Source: Paracraurococcus lichenis | GTDB lineage: Bacteria > Pseudomonadota > Alphaproteobacteria > Acetobacterales > Acetobacteraceae | DNA: 64,000 nucleotides | Direction: 5' to 3' | Assembly (NCBI RefSeq): GCF_030657435.1 | Contig: NZ_JAUTWS010000009.1 | Span: 1 to 64,000, forward strand | In this document: one piece after another, positions 28,926-37,340 of the stretch | How the letters are laid out: each line of letters opens with the position of its first letter | Position numbering within the stretch: position 1 is the stretch's first letter | The notes under the pieces: model-generated | What the model was told of the DNA's origin: nothing | Database searches by the model: none | What the model saw: only the letters and a program-made list of their open reading frames with translations | Position numbers and translations under genes: made by a program

Positions 28926-30124
28926 GCGGGATCCTGTCGAACCGCGAGGACGCGGCGCTCGAGATCGAGACCGAGGTGGCGGAGGACTTCATCCCCCTCT
29001 CGGACCCCGACATCACCGAGGCCGAACTCGCCGCGGTGGAGGCCGTGCTGCGTTCGACCCGCGTCTCCGCCGGCGCGGTGACGGAGGAGTTCGAGCGCGC
29101 CTTCGCCGCCTATCTCGGCCGCGCCCATGCGGTGGCGGTGCCGAGCGGCACGATCGGCCTGCGGCTGGCGCTGGCGGCGCATGGCATCGGGCCGGGCGAC
29201 GAGGTCGTCACCTCGGCCTATTCCTTCCGCGAGACGGCGCATGCCATCAGCCTGGCCGGCGCGCGGCCGGTCTTCGCCGATATCGACTACTGGGCCGGCA
29301 CCATCACGGCCGAGAAGGCGGCGGCGAAGGTGACCGACCGGACGAAGGCGATCCTCGCCGGCAATACCAACGGCCATCCGGCACCCTGGGATCCGCTGCG
29401 GGCGCTGGCGAAGGAGCGCGGGCTTGCGCTGATCGAGGATTCGACCGAGGCCATAGGCTCCCGCTACCAGGGCGCGCTGGTCGGCAGCTTCGGCGACACC
29501 GCCGTCTTCGACTTCTCGCAGCCCTCGCCCCTGACCTGCGGGGAGGGCGGCATGGTGGTGACGGACGACATCGACCTCGCCGTCGCGCTCCGCCGCCACC
29601 GCGCGCATCGGCTGGACGAACGCTCCTCCGTCGTGGTCGGCGGCACGCCCTGCTACCAGGCCGGGCTGAGCGACCTGGCATCGGCGCTCGGCCTCGCGCA
29701 GCTCTCGCGCCTGGAGGCGATCCTCGAGCGTCGGCGCATCGTCCAGAACCTTTACTACCGGCACGTCCAGTCCTTCGAGGGCATCAAGGATCCCTATATC
29801 GGCCCCGACGTCACCGAGGTGAACTGGTTCCTCTACGTCGTGCATCTCGGCACCCGCTTCACGCGCTCGAGCCGCGACATGATCGTCGAGGACCTGCGCG
29901 TCGCGCAGATCGAGGCGGCGGCCTATGCCAGTCCGCTGCACCTGCAGCGCCACTACTTCGACATGGGATACCGGCGCGGCGACCTCTTCGTGACGGAGAA
30001 GGTTGCGGACCGCTCGGTCGCGCTGCCCTTCCACCCGCATCTGACCGACGACGAGATCGGCTTCATCGTGCAGACGATGAAGGACGCCTCGGTCAATGTC
30101 GGCGCCGGCGCCGCCATCTACTGA
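28922..30124 (+). CDS. DegT/DnrJ/EryC1-family protein lacking the PLP lysine
   Basis: This 400-residue protein has the fold-type I fold of sugar aminotransferases: FIPLSDPDITEAELAAVEAV, VAVPSGTIGLRLALAAHGI, IEDSTEAIGS and GEGGMVVTDD. In active members a lysine sits eight residues before the last Gly of GEGG (SFHxxK...GEGG). Here the segment is DFSQPSPLTCGEGG, which puts Ser202 at that position. It therefore cannot form the usual PLP Schiff base and may be a non-aminating enzyme or a binding protein. DegT-like genes are known in nif clusters. It is coupled to the small gene upstream and followed by a ferredoxin. Confidence 0.82.
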   Translation: MSGILSNREDAALEIETEVAEDFIPLSDPDITEAELAAVEAVLRSTRVSAGAVTEEFERAFAAYLGRAHAVAVPSGTIGLRLALAAHGIGPGDEVVTSAYSFRETAHAISLAGARPVFADIDYWAGTITAEKAAAKVTDRTKAILAGNTNGHPAPWDPLRALAKERGLALIEDSTEAIGSRYQGALVGSFGDTAVFDFSQPSPLTCGEGGMVVTDDIDLAVALRRHRAHRLDERSSVVVGGTPCYQAGLSDLASALGLAQLSRLEAILERRRIVQNLYYRHVQSFEGIKDPYIGPDVTEVNWFLYVVHLGTRFTRSSRDMIVEDLRVAQIEAAAYASPLHLQRHYFDMGYRRGDLFVTEKVADRSVALPFHPHLTDDEIGFIVQTMKDASVNVGAGAAIY

Positions 30125-30165
30125 CGGCGGCCGGAGACCACCCGAGCCAGGAGAGGACCCGAAGC

Positions 30166-30474
30166 ATGGCAACACTGACCATCCTGCCGAGCGGCAAGAC
30201 GATCGACGTGGGCGAGGGGACGACGATCCTCGCCGCGCTGCTCTCCGCCGGCGAGCCCATCCCGCACAAGTGCGACGGCAATGCCAAGTGCGGCAGTTGC
30301 CACATCTACGTCCAGGAGGGCCGCAAGGGCGTCTCCAAGATCGCGCGCGAGGAGAACGAGCGGCTCGACAGCATCGTCGGCGTCGGCTCGAAATCCCGCC
30401 TGGCCTGCCAGGCGAAGGTGCTGGGCACCGAGAACATCAAGGTCGAGCTTCTCGGCTTCGGCTCCGGTCTCTGA
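30166..30474 (+). CDS. [2Fe-2S] ferredoxin (nif-linked)
   Basis: This is a 102-residue plant-type ferredoxin with ligands Cys36, Cys42, Cys45 and Cys81 (HKCDGNAKCGSCHIY and RLACQAK). Similar ferredoxins are found in nif clusters and may protect nitrogenase from oxygen (Shethna/FeSII-like) or carry electrons. Which of these it does cannot be told from the sequence. Confidence 0.88.
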   Translation: MATLTILPSGKTIDVGEGTTILAALLSAGEPIPHKCDGNAKCGSCHIYVQEGRKGVSKIAREENERLDSIVGVGSKSRLACQAKVLGTENIKVELLGFGSGL

Positions 30475-30488
30475 TCCACCCGAAGGAG

Positions 30489-30710
30489 ATGGTCATGGAA
30501 AACCCCGAGGTGATGATCCACGTGCGTTTCGCGCCGAACGGCACGGTGATGGAGATCGGCGAGCGGCCGCAGACGGTCGCGCCGCAGGCCTGGTTCGACC
30601 TGCTGAGCGAGAAGGCCTCTGACAGCTACCGCACCTATGCCGGCGGCCGCGGCAGCTTCAGCCTGCCGCGCGCCGCGGTGGATGCGCTGAAGGGCGCGGC
30701 CGCGGCCTGA
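30489..30710 (+). CDS. Small nif-cluster hypothetical protein, 73 aa
   Basis: I do not recognise this protein. ATG at 30489 follows AAGGAG closely; another at 30495 is equally possible. The sequence is a short beta-rich start (EVMIHVRFAPNGTVMEIGERP) followed by a helix and a loop (YRTYAGGRGSFSLPRAAV). It lies between the 2Fe-2S ferredoxin and a Rieske protein and is probably in the same transcript. Confidence 0.65.
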   Translation: MVMENPEVMIHVRFAPNGTVMEIGERPQTVAPQAWFDLLSEKASDSYRTYAGGRGSFSLPRAAVDALKGAAAA

Positions 30711-30728
30711 CATCGGAGGAGGGCAGGG

Positions 30729-31175
30729 ATGGGCGCCGATCCGCCGGAGGTCTTCGTCATCTGCGCCATGGAGGACATCGCGCGGGGCGGGGCAAGGCCC
30801 TTCCTGCTCCATCGGCTCGACGAGGACGGGGCGGCGCGGCCGCTCCGCCTCCTCGTCGTCCGGACCCGCGACGATGCCTTCCACGGCTATGTCAATGCCT
30901 GCCCGCATGCCGGGTCATGGCTGAACATCGATGCCGGCGAGGTCTTCACGCCCGACCGCGGGCGGTTGCGATGCGGCCGCCACGGCGCCGAGTTCGAGAT
31001 CGAGAGCGGGCTCTGCGTGCGGGGCCCCTGCGCGGGCGAGAGCCTCACGCCGCTGGCGCTCGTCCTCGTCGCGGGCGATGTCTGCCTTTGCGGCATCCGG
31101 CTGGTCGAGGATGACGACCCGCCGCGGCATCCCGAGGATCTCGAGGACTCGCTGGAGATCACCATCCATCCCTGA
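30729..31175 (+). CDS. Rieske [2Fe-2S] protein 1
   Basis: This is a 148-residue soluble Rieske ferredoxin. Ligands are Cys58 and His60 (NACPHAG) and Cys82 and His85 (RCGRHGAEFEI). The N-terminus FVICAMEDIARGGARPF and C-terminal VLVAGDVCLCGIRL are shared with two other Rieske genes in this cluster (33164-33595 and 45130-45543). Rieske ferredoxins usually pass electrons to oxygenases; their role in nitrogen fixation is not established. It is the last plus-strand gene of this block and converges on three small minus-strand genes. Confidence 0.9.
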   Translation: MGADPPEVFVICAMEDIARGGARPFLLHRLDEDGAARPLRLLVVRTRDDAFHGYVNACPHAGSWLNIDAGEVFTPDRGRLRCGRHGAEFEIESGLCVRGPCAGESLTPLALVLVAGDVCLCGIRLVEDDDPPRHPEDLEDSLEITIHP

Positions 31176-31186
31176 TGCGCGGCACG

Positions 31187-31426
31187 TCAGAGCGGCGTGC
31201 CGAAGAACTCCTCCTCCTCCCCGCCCGAGGCACGGTGCAGGTCCAGCGCCTCCTGCCACCGCGCCCGCTCCCGCTCGTCCGCGGTGCGGTGGGTGATCGC
31301 CGCATCCAGGCGGGTGCCGAGCAGATAGGGGCGGGCATTCCGCAGGAACCGGTTCAGTGCCTTGCCGTCGTTCGGCCGCACGACACATTTCGGCGTCCCG
31401 TCGATGAGGATGGTTGTCGGCAGCAT
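31187..31426 (-). CDS. Small hypothetical protein, 79 aa
   Basis: I do not recognise this protein. It begins MLPTTILIDGTPKCVVRPNDG, is soluble and ends with an acidic GGEEEEFFGTPL tail. It is the last of three small minus-strand genes that read away from the sigma-54 promoter region at 32.1 kb. The stop is 12 bases from the convergent Rieske gene. Confidence 0.6.
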   Translation of the reverse strand: MLPTTILIDGTPKCVVRPNDGKALNRFLRNARPYLLGTRLDAAITHRTADERERARWQEALDLHRASGGEEEEFFGTPL

Positions 31427-31452
31427 GCGATGCCAGGTCTCCGGTGGTGGGT

Positions 31453-31698
31453 TCAGAAACGCTCGTCCGGCCGGCCCCCAGGGTGGCTCCCCGCCACCGG
31501 CGGCGCCTCGGTGCCGGCCTGCCCGATGTCGCGGAGCGCACGGTACCGGAAGGACGCCTGCGCGACCGTGCCGGTCCTCGTCGTCGCGGCGACATGGCGG
31601 GAGGCGGTGCCGGCCCCGCGGCGATGACCGGGGCCCGGATCCTCCGCGCCGCGGGCATGGCGGTCCCGGTCGGTACGATGGCCGGCGGGTGTCGTCAT
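31453..31698 (-). CDS. Small Arg/Gly-rich hypothetical protein, 81 aa
   Basis: I do not recognise this protein. The ATG at 31698 directly follows the stop of the gene upstream, and third positions are strongly GC, both supporting a real gene. The N-terminal half is low-complexity (Arg, His, Gly), while the end (FRYRALRDIGQAGTEAPPVAG) is more ordered. Because Arg/Gly-rich frames arise easily in such DNA, confidence is moderate. Confidence 0.45.
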   Translation of the reverse strand: MTTPAGHRTDRDRHARGAEDPGPGHRRGAGTASRHVAATTRTGTVAQASFRYRALRDIGQAGTEAPPVAGSHPGGRPDERF

Positions 31699-32019
31699 TC
31701 AGCCATTCTCCCCCTCGGTTCGGCAGGCGGCCAATGCGTCCTCGACGATGCGACGGCAGCGGAGGAGCCGCTCGTATTCCGCCCGGTCTATGTCCACGCG
31801 TTCGGTGGCGGCAGGGGCGTGGAAGGGCGGCTTCGCCGCCTCGGCGGCTTCTGTCAGCGCCTTCTCGAGCTGGTAGATCCTTTCGCTCGCCCGCTCGAGA
31901 TAGGGGACCGGGTTGTTGCGGATATTCGCCTCGTGCATGGCATCGAGGCTGAGCAATTGCCGGAAGCGGCGCAGCGACTGGCGCTTAGCCTTGCCGAAAT
32001 CGTGCCTGGTGATGCTCAT
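31699..32019 (-). CDS. Helical hypothetical protein, 106 aa
   Basis: I do not recognise this protein. It is basic at the N-terminus (RHDFGKAKRQSLRRFRQLL) and then largely helical and acidic, including IYQLEKALTEAAEAA and YERLLRCRRIVEDAL, which could form a coiled coil. It is the first gene after a putative minus-strand sigma-54 promoter that would share a NifA site with the divergent gene at 32383. Confidence 0.6.
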   Translation of the reverse strand: MSITRHDFGKAKRQSLRRFRQLLSLDAMHEANIRNNPVPYLERASERIYQLEKALTEAAEAAKPPFHAPAATERVDIDRAEYERLLRCRRIVEDALAACRTEGENG

Positions 32020-32093
32020 CGGCGATTCGCGTCATTGCATCGTCTCCTGCGGGAAGGGCCCTCAGGCGGGACTGCGATGTCCCACCATGTCCA

Positions 32094-32262
32094 TGCAGGC
32101 GGGATGCCAGCCGGATTCCGGCCGCTGCGTGCCCGTGGGCGGCCTTGGGCGGCGGATTGGCGCGAAGGAGCCTGTCGGGATGGCGACATCGTCGGGAAGC
32201 CGACGCGGCTGGTACGCGCATTCGAGGCATCCGCCGGCATCGGGGCTGGCATGCCGGTTGCT
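32094..32262. promoter_or_regulatory. Divergent sigma-54 promoters around one NifA site
   Basis: A perfect NifA site TGT-N10-ACA lies at 32173-32188. On the plus strand TGGCATGCCGGTTGCT (32247-32262) is a strong -24/-12 promoter for the gene at 32383. On the minus strand TGGCATCCCGCCTGCA (32109 down to 32094) is a weaker -24/-12 match for the gene at 32019. The site is almost equally far (about 75-80 bases) from both. Confidence 0.7.
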
Positions 32263-32382
32263 CTCCCGTTGCTGCGGTTGTTGCTGCGGTCCGCACATGG
32301 CTGAACCGCATGCGGCACCGCCCGCATCTGTCGTGGTGGCGCCCTGCGCCCGCATCGCGGCCGTCAGCGCAAGGAGGGACCG

Positions 32383-33135
32383 GTGACCGACCTGGCCGAA
32401 CTGAAGCGGCGCAAGCAGCCCATCAACCTGGCGATCGTGCATGTCGATCCGGAGGCCTTCCTCGCCAGCTTCATGGGCTGGCTGGAGATCACCGCCTTCG
32501 TCAGCGCGCAGCGCGCCGGCCTGGCGGAGATGCCGGCCGATGGCGTCACCCCCGCGCTGACCGAGGCCGACCTGAAGCGCGGCGTGGGGCAGGACGTCGG
32601 CAACGACGCGATCTTCGCCTTCTGCATGACCGCGGCGCTGAAGCCCGATGCGGCCGCGGTGGACAAGGTGGAGGTCGCGCTGGTCGAGCGCTTCGGGCGG
32701 GACTTCCCCGGCGCCTTCGCGCTCGGCCATGTCCGCCGGGCGATCGAGACGCCGATGACGCTGGAGGACCATGTCGGCCAGGCCGCCCGGAAGTGGCTGA
32801 CCGGCGAACGCCCGCCGCCGCCGCTGCGGCCGAAGGAGGACTGGACCACGGCGCTCCGTTTCTTCGAGAAGGCGCGCAGGTCGAATTTCCTGCACGAGAT
32901 CATGTACCCGCTCGCCCGCTGGGCCCGTGCGCGCTTCGGCGCGATCGCCGAGGCGGAAGTCGGCTTCCTGCATCACATCGAGGACACGCTGCCGGTGCTG
33001 CGCCAGGCGCTCGAGGATCCGCGCAACGATCAGGCCTTCATCGCCAACCTGCTGCTGCAGGCCGCGCCGGCGGTGGATATGGAACTGACCGAGGATTACG
33101 CCGGCTTCCTGCGCTCCCTCGCGCGGCGCCAGTGA
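32383..33135 (+). CDS. Nif-linked hypothetical protein, 250 aa
   Basis: I do not recognise this protein. The GTG at 32383 follows AAGGAGG at good spacing. It is a soluble, mostly helical protein with no cysteine cluster. One region, LEITAFVSAQRAGLAEMPADG, and the end, MELTEDYAGFLRSLARRQ, look conserved in character. It sits behind one of the strongest NifA/sigma-54 promoters of the window and is followed by Rieske protein 2, so it should be made with nitrogenase. No membrane segment is visible. Its function is open. Confidence 0.75.
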   Translation: MTDLAELKRRKQPINLAIVHVDPEAFLASFMGWLEITAFVSAQRAGLAEMPADGVTPALTEADLKRGVGQDVGNDAIFAFCMTAALKPDAAAVDKVEVALVERFGRDFPGAFALGHVRRAIETPMTLEDHVGQAARKWLTGERPPPPLRPKEDWTTALRFFEKARRSNFLHEIMYPLARWARARFGAIAEAEVGFLHHIEDTLPVLRQALEDPRNDQAFIANLLLQAAPAVDMELTEDYAGFLRSLARRQ

Positions 33136-33163
33136 CGCGGCAGGCATCGGGCCGGGAAAGGCG

Positions 33164-33595
33164 ATGGGAATGGACGAGCTGTTCGTGATCTGCGCGACGC
33201 ATGAGGTGGAGGATGGCGGCGCCCGCGGCTTCGTGCTGGCCAGGCCCGGCGAGGCCGGCGGCACGGTGCCATGGCCGATCCTGGTCTCGCGCAAGGGCAG
33301 GAATTTCTATGGCTTCGAGAATGCCTGCCCGCACCAGGGCCTGCGCCTGGACCAGGCATCGGGCGAGTTCATGGACGATGCCGGGAATTTCCTGACCTGC
33401 AGCCATCACGGCGCGCAGTTCGACCTCGACACCGGCCACTGCTTCGCCGGGCCCTGCCAGGGCAAGGCGCTGACGCCGATCCGGCTGGTGGTGGATGACG
33501 GCGATGTCTGCGTATCCGGGGTCGACCTGGCCGACGAGGACGGCCTCGACCTGCCCGAATCTGACGTGCCGGAGGTGGTGATCACCTCGGACTAG
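33164..33595 (+). CDS. Rieske [2Fe-2S] protein 2
   Basis: This is a 143-residue Rieske ferredoxin with ligands Cys55, His57 (NACPHQG) and Cys79, His82 (TCSHHGAQFDLDTG). It is closely similar in layout to Rieske 1 and Rieske 3: FVICATHEVEDGGARGF at the start and an acidic tail at the end. ATGs at 33164 and 33170 are both possible. It lies 28 bases after the 250-aa gene and is probably expressed from the same sigma-54 promoter. Confidence 0.9.
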   Translation: MGMDELFVICATHEVEDGGARGFVLARPGEAGGTVPWPILVSRKGRNFYGFENACPHQGLRLDQASGEFMDDAGNFLTCSHHGAQFDLDTGHCFAGPCQGKALTPIRLVVDDGDVCVSGVDLADEDGLDLPESDVPEVVITSD

Positions 33596-33604
33596 AGCCA
33601 CGCA

Positions 33605-33620
33605 TGGCAGGCTTCTTGCT
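33605..33620 (+). promoter_or_regulatory. Sigma-54 promoter before the FmdB-like gene
   Basis: TGGCAGGCTTCTTGCT matches the -24/-12 consensus except for one base in the -24 box. It lies 31 bases before the ATG at 33651. No perfect NifA site was seen in the usual range upstream. Confidence 0.55.
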
Positions 33621-33650
33621 CCGACCGGTGCGGATCGAGAGGGACCGCGC

Positions 33651-33881
33651 ATGCCGCTTTTCACCTTCCTCTGCCCCGACTGCCGCAAGGCTTTCGAGGA
33701 ATTGGTCGCCGCCGATGTGGTGCCGCCCTGCCCGGGCTGCGGCGGGACGGCGGCCCAGAAGCAACTCGCGCGGCTGGCGCCGGAAGGCAGGATGAAGGCG
33801 GTCGCCAGGGCCTGGCGCGCGCAGGCGGCGCGGGAGGGGCATCTCTCCAACTACTCAAGGACGGAGCGCGGCACGCCCTGA
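33651..33881 (+). CDS. FmdB-like zinc-ribbon protein
   Basis: This is a 76-residue protein with a zinc ribbon formed by CPDC (FLCPDCRKAFEELV) and CPGC (PPCPGCGGTAAQ), followed by a basic helical tail. The FmdB-like family includes small regulators, and members are found in nif clusters of several proteobacteria. Its function there is unknown. Confidence 0.8.
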   Translation: MPLFTFLCPDCRKAFEELVAADVVPPCPGCGGTAAQKQLARLAPEGRMKAVARAWRAQAAREGHLSNYSRTERGTP

Positions 33882-33910
33882 CCGACCATGATGTCGGAAC
33901 ACCGACACCC

Positions 33911-33941
33911 GCCCATCGGCGAGGCCGCCTCGCCGGTGGGC
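33911..33941. terminator. Convergent terminator
   Basis: A 14-bp stem (GCCCATCGGCGAGG / CCTCGCCGGTGGGC, one T-G pair) with loop CCG lies between the FmdB-like gene and the receiver gene, which converge. Confidence 0.65.
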
Positions 33942-33966
33942 CCACTGCAGCGCCGCCGGCTCCGTC

Positions 33967-34398
33967 CTAGAGAAGGCCGAGCTTCACGAGCGGCGCGCCG
34001 CCGCGGCGGCCGAGCACCGTATCCACCTTCATGCGGACGGATTCCAGCGTCAGCGGCTTGACCAGCACGGCATGCGCGCCGGCCTTCATCGCCTGCACGG
34101 CCGTCGCCTCCTCCGCCTTCTCGGTGACGACGATGATGCGGATGCCGGGATAGCGCTCCGCCACCGAGGCCAGCAGCCCGACGCCCCCTTCCTTCAGGAT
34201 CGCGACGCCGAGGAGGATCACGTCCGGCTTCAGCCAGCCGGTGCCATGCGCGAAGGCCTCCTCGAGCGTCGCATGCTCATGCGTCTCGATCTCGTCATGC
34301 AGGATGAACTGCAGCGCCGCGCGCGTGATCTCGTCCGGGTCCACGACGAAGACGCGCCGCTGGTCCAACGCCTTCGATGTCTCAACGCCGATCTGCAT
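33967..34398 (-). CDS. Atypical response-regulator receiver protein
   Basis: This is a stand-alone 143-residue receiver domain (ATG at 34398). The acidic pocket Asp20, Asp22 (FVVDPDE), the Thr92 (IIVVTEK) and Lys114 (VLVKPLT) are present, but the phospho-acceptor site reads PDVILLGVAI, with Gly64 in place of Asp. It cannot be phosphorylated in the normal way, so it may act by protein binding. There is no output domain. It is divergent from nifH; a weak minus-strand -24/-12 element (34474 down to 34459) could place it under NifA as well. The frame upstream to 34542 runs into the nifH control region. Confidence 0.8.
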   Translation of the reverse strand: MQIGVETSKALDQRRVFVVDPDEITRAALQFILHDEIETHEHATLEEAFAHGTGWLKPDVILLGVAILKEGGVGLLASVAERYPGIRIIVVTEKAEEATAVQAMKAGAHAVLVKPLTLESVRMKVDTVLGRRGGAPLVKLGLL

Positions 34399-34546
34399 CC
34401 CTGCCTCCGTCGCCGGTGTCGGCCGCCGCTGCCCCGCGGTCGGCGCACCGGGGCGCGAAGCAAGTTCCGTTCCCGTCGTCGCGGCGCCTGGCCCGGCAGG
34501 CAGGGCGCCCTTCGGTGTTGTCTTGCCACCAGGATCCGACACGCGG

Positions 34547-34646
34547 TGTCAGGTTCGACACATGGTTGGAAGGGCCCGATCCCTCAGGAAAAAGGAAGCA
34601 ATTCGAGGGGGTTGCGACGGGAGATCGGGCTGGCACACCCCTTGCT
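34547..34646 (+). promoter_or_regulatory. NifA site and sigma-54 promoter of nifHDK
   Basis: TGT-N10-ACA lies at 34547-34562 and TGGCACACCCCTTGCT at 34631-34646, 69 bases apart. The -24/-12 element is close to consensus. The following 158 bases to nifH are leader without a gene. Confidence 0.88.
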
Positions 34647-34672
34647 GAAAGGCATGGCGAAACGGCTGGTGA

Positions 34673-35692
<1,020 letters not shown>

Positions 35693-35702
35693 GATCGGGC
35701 CG

Positions 35703-35728
35703 GGCCGGCGCCCTCAGCGGCGCCGGCC
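35703..35728 (+). repeat. nifH-nifD intercistronic stem-loop
   Basis: A perfect 10-bp stem GGCCGGCGCC (35703-35712 with 35719-35728, loop CTCAGC) lies ten bases after nifH and has no T-run. It may protect the nifH message and give more Fe protein than MoFe protein, as known in other diazotrophs. Confidence 0.65.
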
Positions 35729-35764
35729 ACGCCTCCACGCAACCTGGGTAGAGCGAGAGCCACC

Positions 35765-37267
35765 ATGAGCGTTTCGAAAGCCGAGAGCGTTGCGGAGGTC
35801 AAGGCCCGCAACAAGGAACTGATCAAGGACGTCCTGCAGATCTACCCGGAGAAAACCGCGAAGAGGCGCGCCAAGCACCTCAGCGTGCATGAGGCCGGGA
35901 AGTCCGACTGCGGCGTCAAGTCGAACCTCAAGTCGGTTCCTGGCGTCATGACCATCCGCGGCTGCGCCTATGCCGGCTCCAAGGGCGTGGTGTGGGGTCC
36001 GATCAAGGACATGATCCATATCAGCCACGGCCCGGTCGGCTGCGGCCAGTATTCCTGGGCGGCGCGCCGCAACTACTACATCGGCACGACCGGCGTCGAC
36101 ACCTTCGTGACGATGCAGTTCACCTCCGACTTCCAGGAGAAGGACATCGTCTTCGGCGGCGACAAGAAGCTGGCGAAGATCATGGACGAGATCCAGGAGC
36201 TCTTCCCGCTCAACAACGGCATCACCGTCCAGTCGGAATGCCCGATCGGCCTGATCGGCGACGACATCGAGGCGGTCTCCAAGGCGAAGTCGAAGGAATA
36301 CGGCGGCAAGACCATCGTGCCGGTCCGCTGCGAGGGCTTCCGCGGCGTGTCGCAGTCCCTCGGCCACCACATCGCCAATGACGCCGTCCGCGACTGGATC
36401 TTCGACAAGCACGACCCGAATGCGGCGCCGCGCTTCGAATCCAGCCCCTACGACGTCGCCATCATCGGCGACTACAACATCGGCGGAGACGCCTGGTCGT
36501 CGCGCATCCTCCTCGAGGAGATGGGCCTGCGCGTGATCGCGCAGTGGTCGGGCGACGGCAGCCTGGCCGAGCTCGAGGCGACGCCGAAGGCGAAGCTGAA
36601 CGTCCTGCACTGCTACCGCTCGATGAACTACATCTCGCGGCACATGGAGGAGAAGTTCGGCATCCCCTGGTGCGAGTACAACTTCTTCGGCCCCTCCAAG
36701 ATCGCGGAATCGCTGCGCAAGATCGCCAGCTACTTCGACGACAAGATCAAGGCCGGCGCCGAGCGCGTCATCGCCAAGTACCAGCCGCTGATGGACGCGG
36801 TGATCGCGAAGTACCGCCCGCGCCTCGAGGGCAAGAAGGTGATGCTCTACGTCGGCGGCCTCCGCCCCCGGCACGTCATCGGCGCCTACGAGGACCTCGG
36901 CATGGAGGTCGTGGGCACCGGCTACGAGTTCGCGCACAACGACGACTACCAGCGCACCGCGCAGCACTACGTCAAGGATGGCACGATCATCTACGACGAC
37001 GTGACGGGCTACGAGTTCGAGAAGTTCGTCGAGAAGATCCAGCCGGACCTGGTGGGGTCGGGCATCAAGGAGAAGTACGTCTTCCAGAAGATGGGCGTGC
37101 CCTTCCGGCAGATGCACTCCTGGGACTACTCCGGTCCCTACCATGGCTACGACGGCTTCGCGATCTTCGCGCGCGACATGGACATGGCGATCAACTCGCC
37201 GATCTGGAAGCAGACCAAGGCGCCCTGGAAAAAGGCCCCCGAGGCCACCCTGCTGGCCGCCGAGTGA
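35765..37267 (+). CDS. nifD: Nitrogenase MoFe protein alpha subunit
   Basis: This is the alpha subunit of dinitrogenase, 500 residues. P-cluster cysteines are seen in [22 protein letters not shown] and [12 protein letters not shown]. The FeMo-co ligands are the cysteine in [12 protein letters not shown] and the histidine in [18 protein letters not shown], and the homocitrate-side sequence around [16 protein letters not shown] is standard. The sequence is of the molybdenum type, not the vanadium or iron-only type (no VnfG/AnfG gene follows). Confidence 0.98.
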   Translation: MSVSKAESVAEVKARNKELIKDVLQIYPEKTAKRRAKHLSVHEAGKSDCGVKSNLKSVPGVMTIRGCAYAGSKGVVWGPIKDMIHISHGPVGCGQYSWAARRNYYIGTTGVDTFVTMQFTSDFQEKDIVFGGDKKLAKIMDEIQELFPLNNGITVQSECPIGLIGDDIEAVSKAKSKEYGGKTIVPVRCEGFRGVSQSLGHHIANDAVRDWIFDKHDPNAAPRFESSPYDVAIIGDYNIGGDAWSSRILLEEMGLRVIAQWSGDGSLAELEATPKAKLNVLHCYRSMNYISRHMEEKFGIPWCEYNFFGPSKIAESLRKIASYFDDKIKAGAERVIAKYQPLMDAVIAKYRPRLEGKKVMLYVGGLRPRHVIGAYEDLGMEVVGTGYEFAHNDDYQRTAQHYVKDGTIIYDDVTGYEFEKFVEKIQPDLVGSGIKEKYVFQKMGVPFRQMHSWDYSGPYHGYDGFAIFARDMDMAINSPIWKQTKAPWKKAPEATLLAAE

Positions 37268-37273
37268 GCCTTC

Positions 37274-37301
37274 CCCGCCGGCCCCCCGCGGGGCCGGCGG
37301 G
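37274..37301 (+). repeat. nifD-nifK intercistronic stem-loop
   Basis: A perfect 12-bp stem, CCCGCCGGCCCC (37274-37285) with 37290-37301 and loop CCGC, lies seven bases after nifD. There is no T-run, so a role in message stability is more likely than termination. Confidence 0.6.
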
Positions 37302-37340
37302 ACCCCTGATCGAGCCATCCTCTCCTGAAAGGGCTTCATC

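Noticed and set aside
33892..33907. TGT-N10-ACA between the FmdB-like gene and the receiver gene
   Set aside because: It fits the NifA pattern but lies between two convergent genes with no promoter in reach, and is partly a small palindrome; probably chance.
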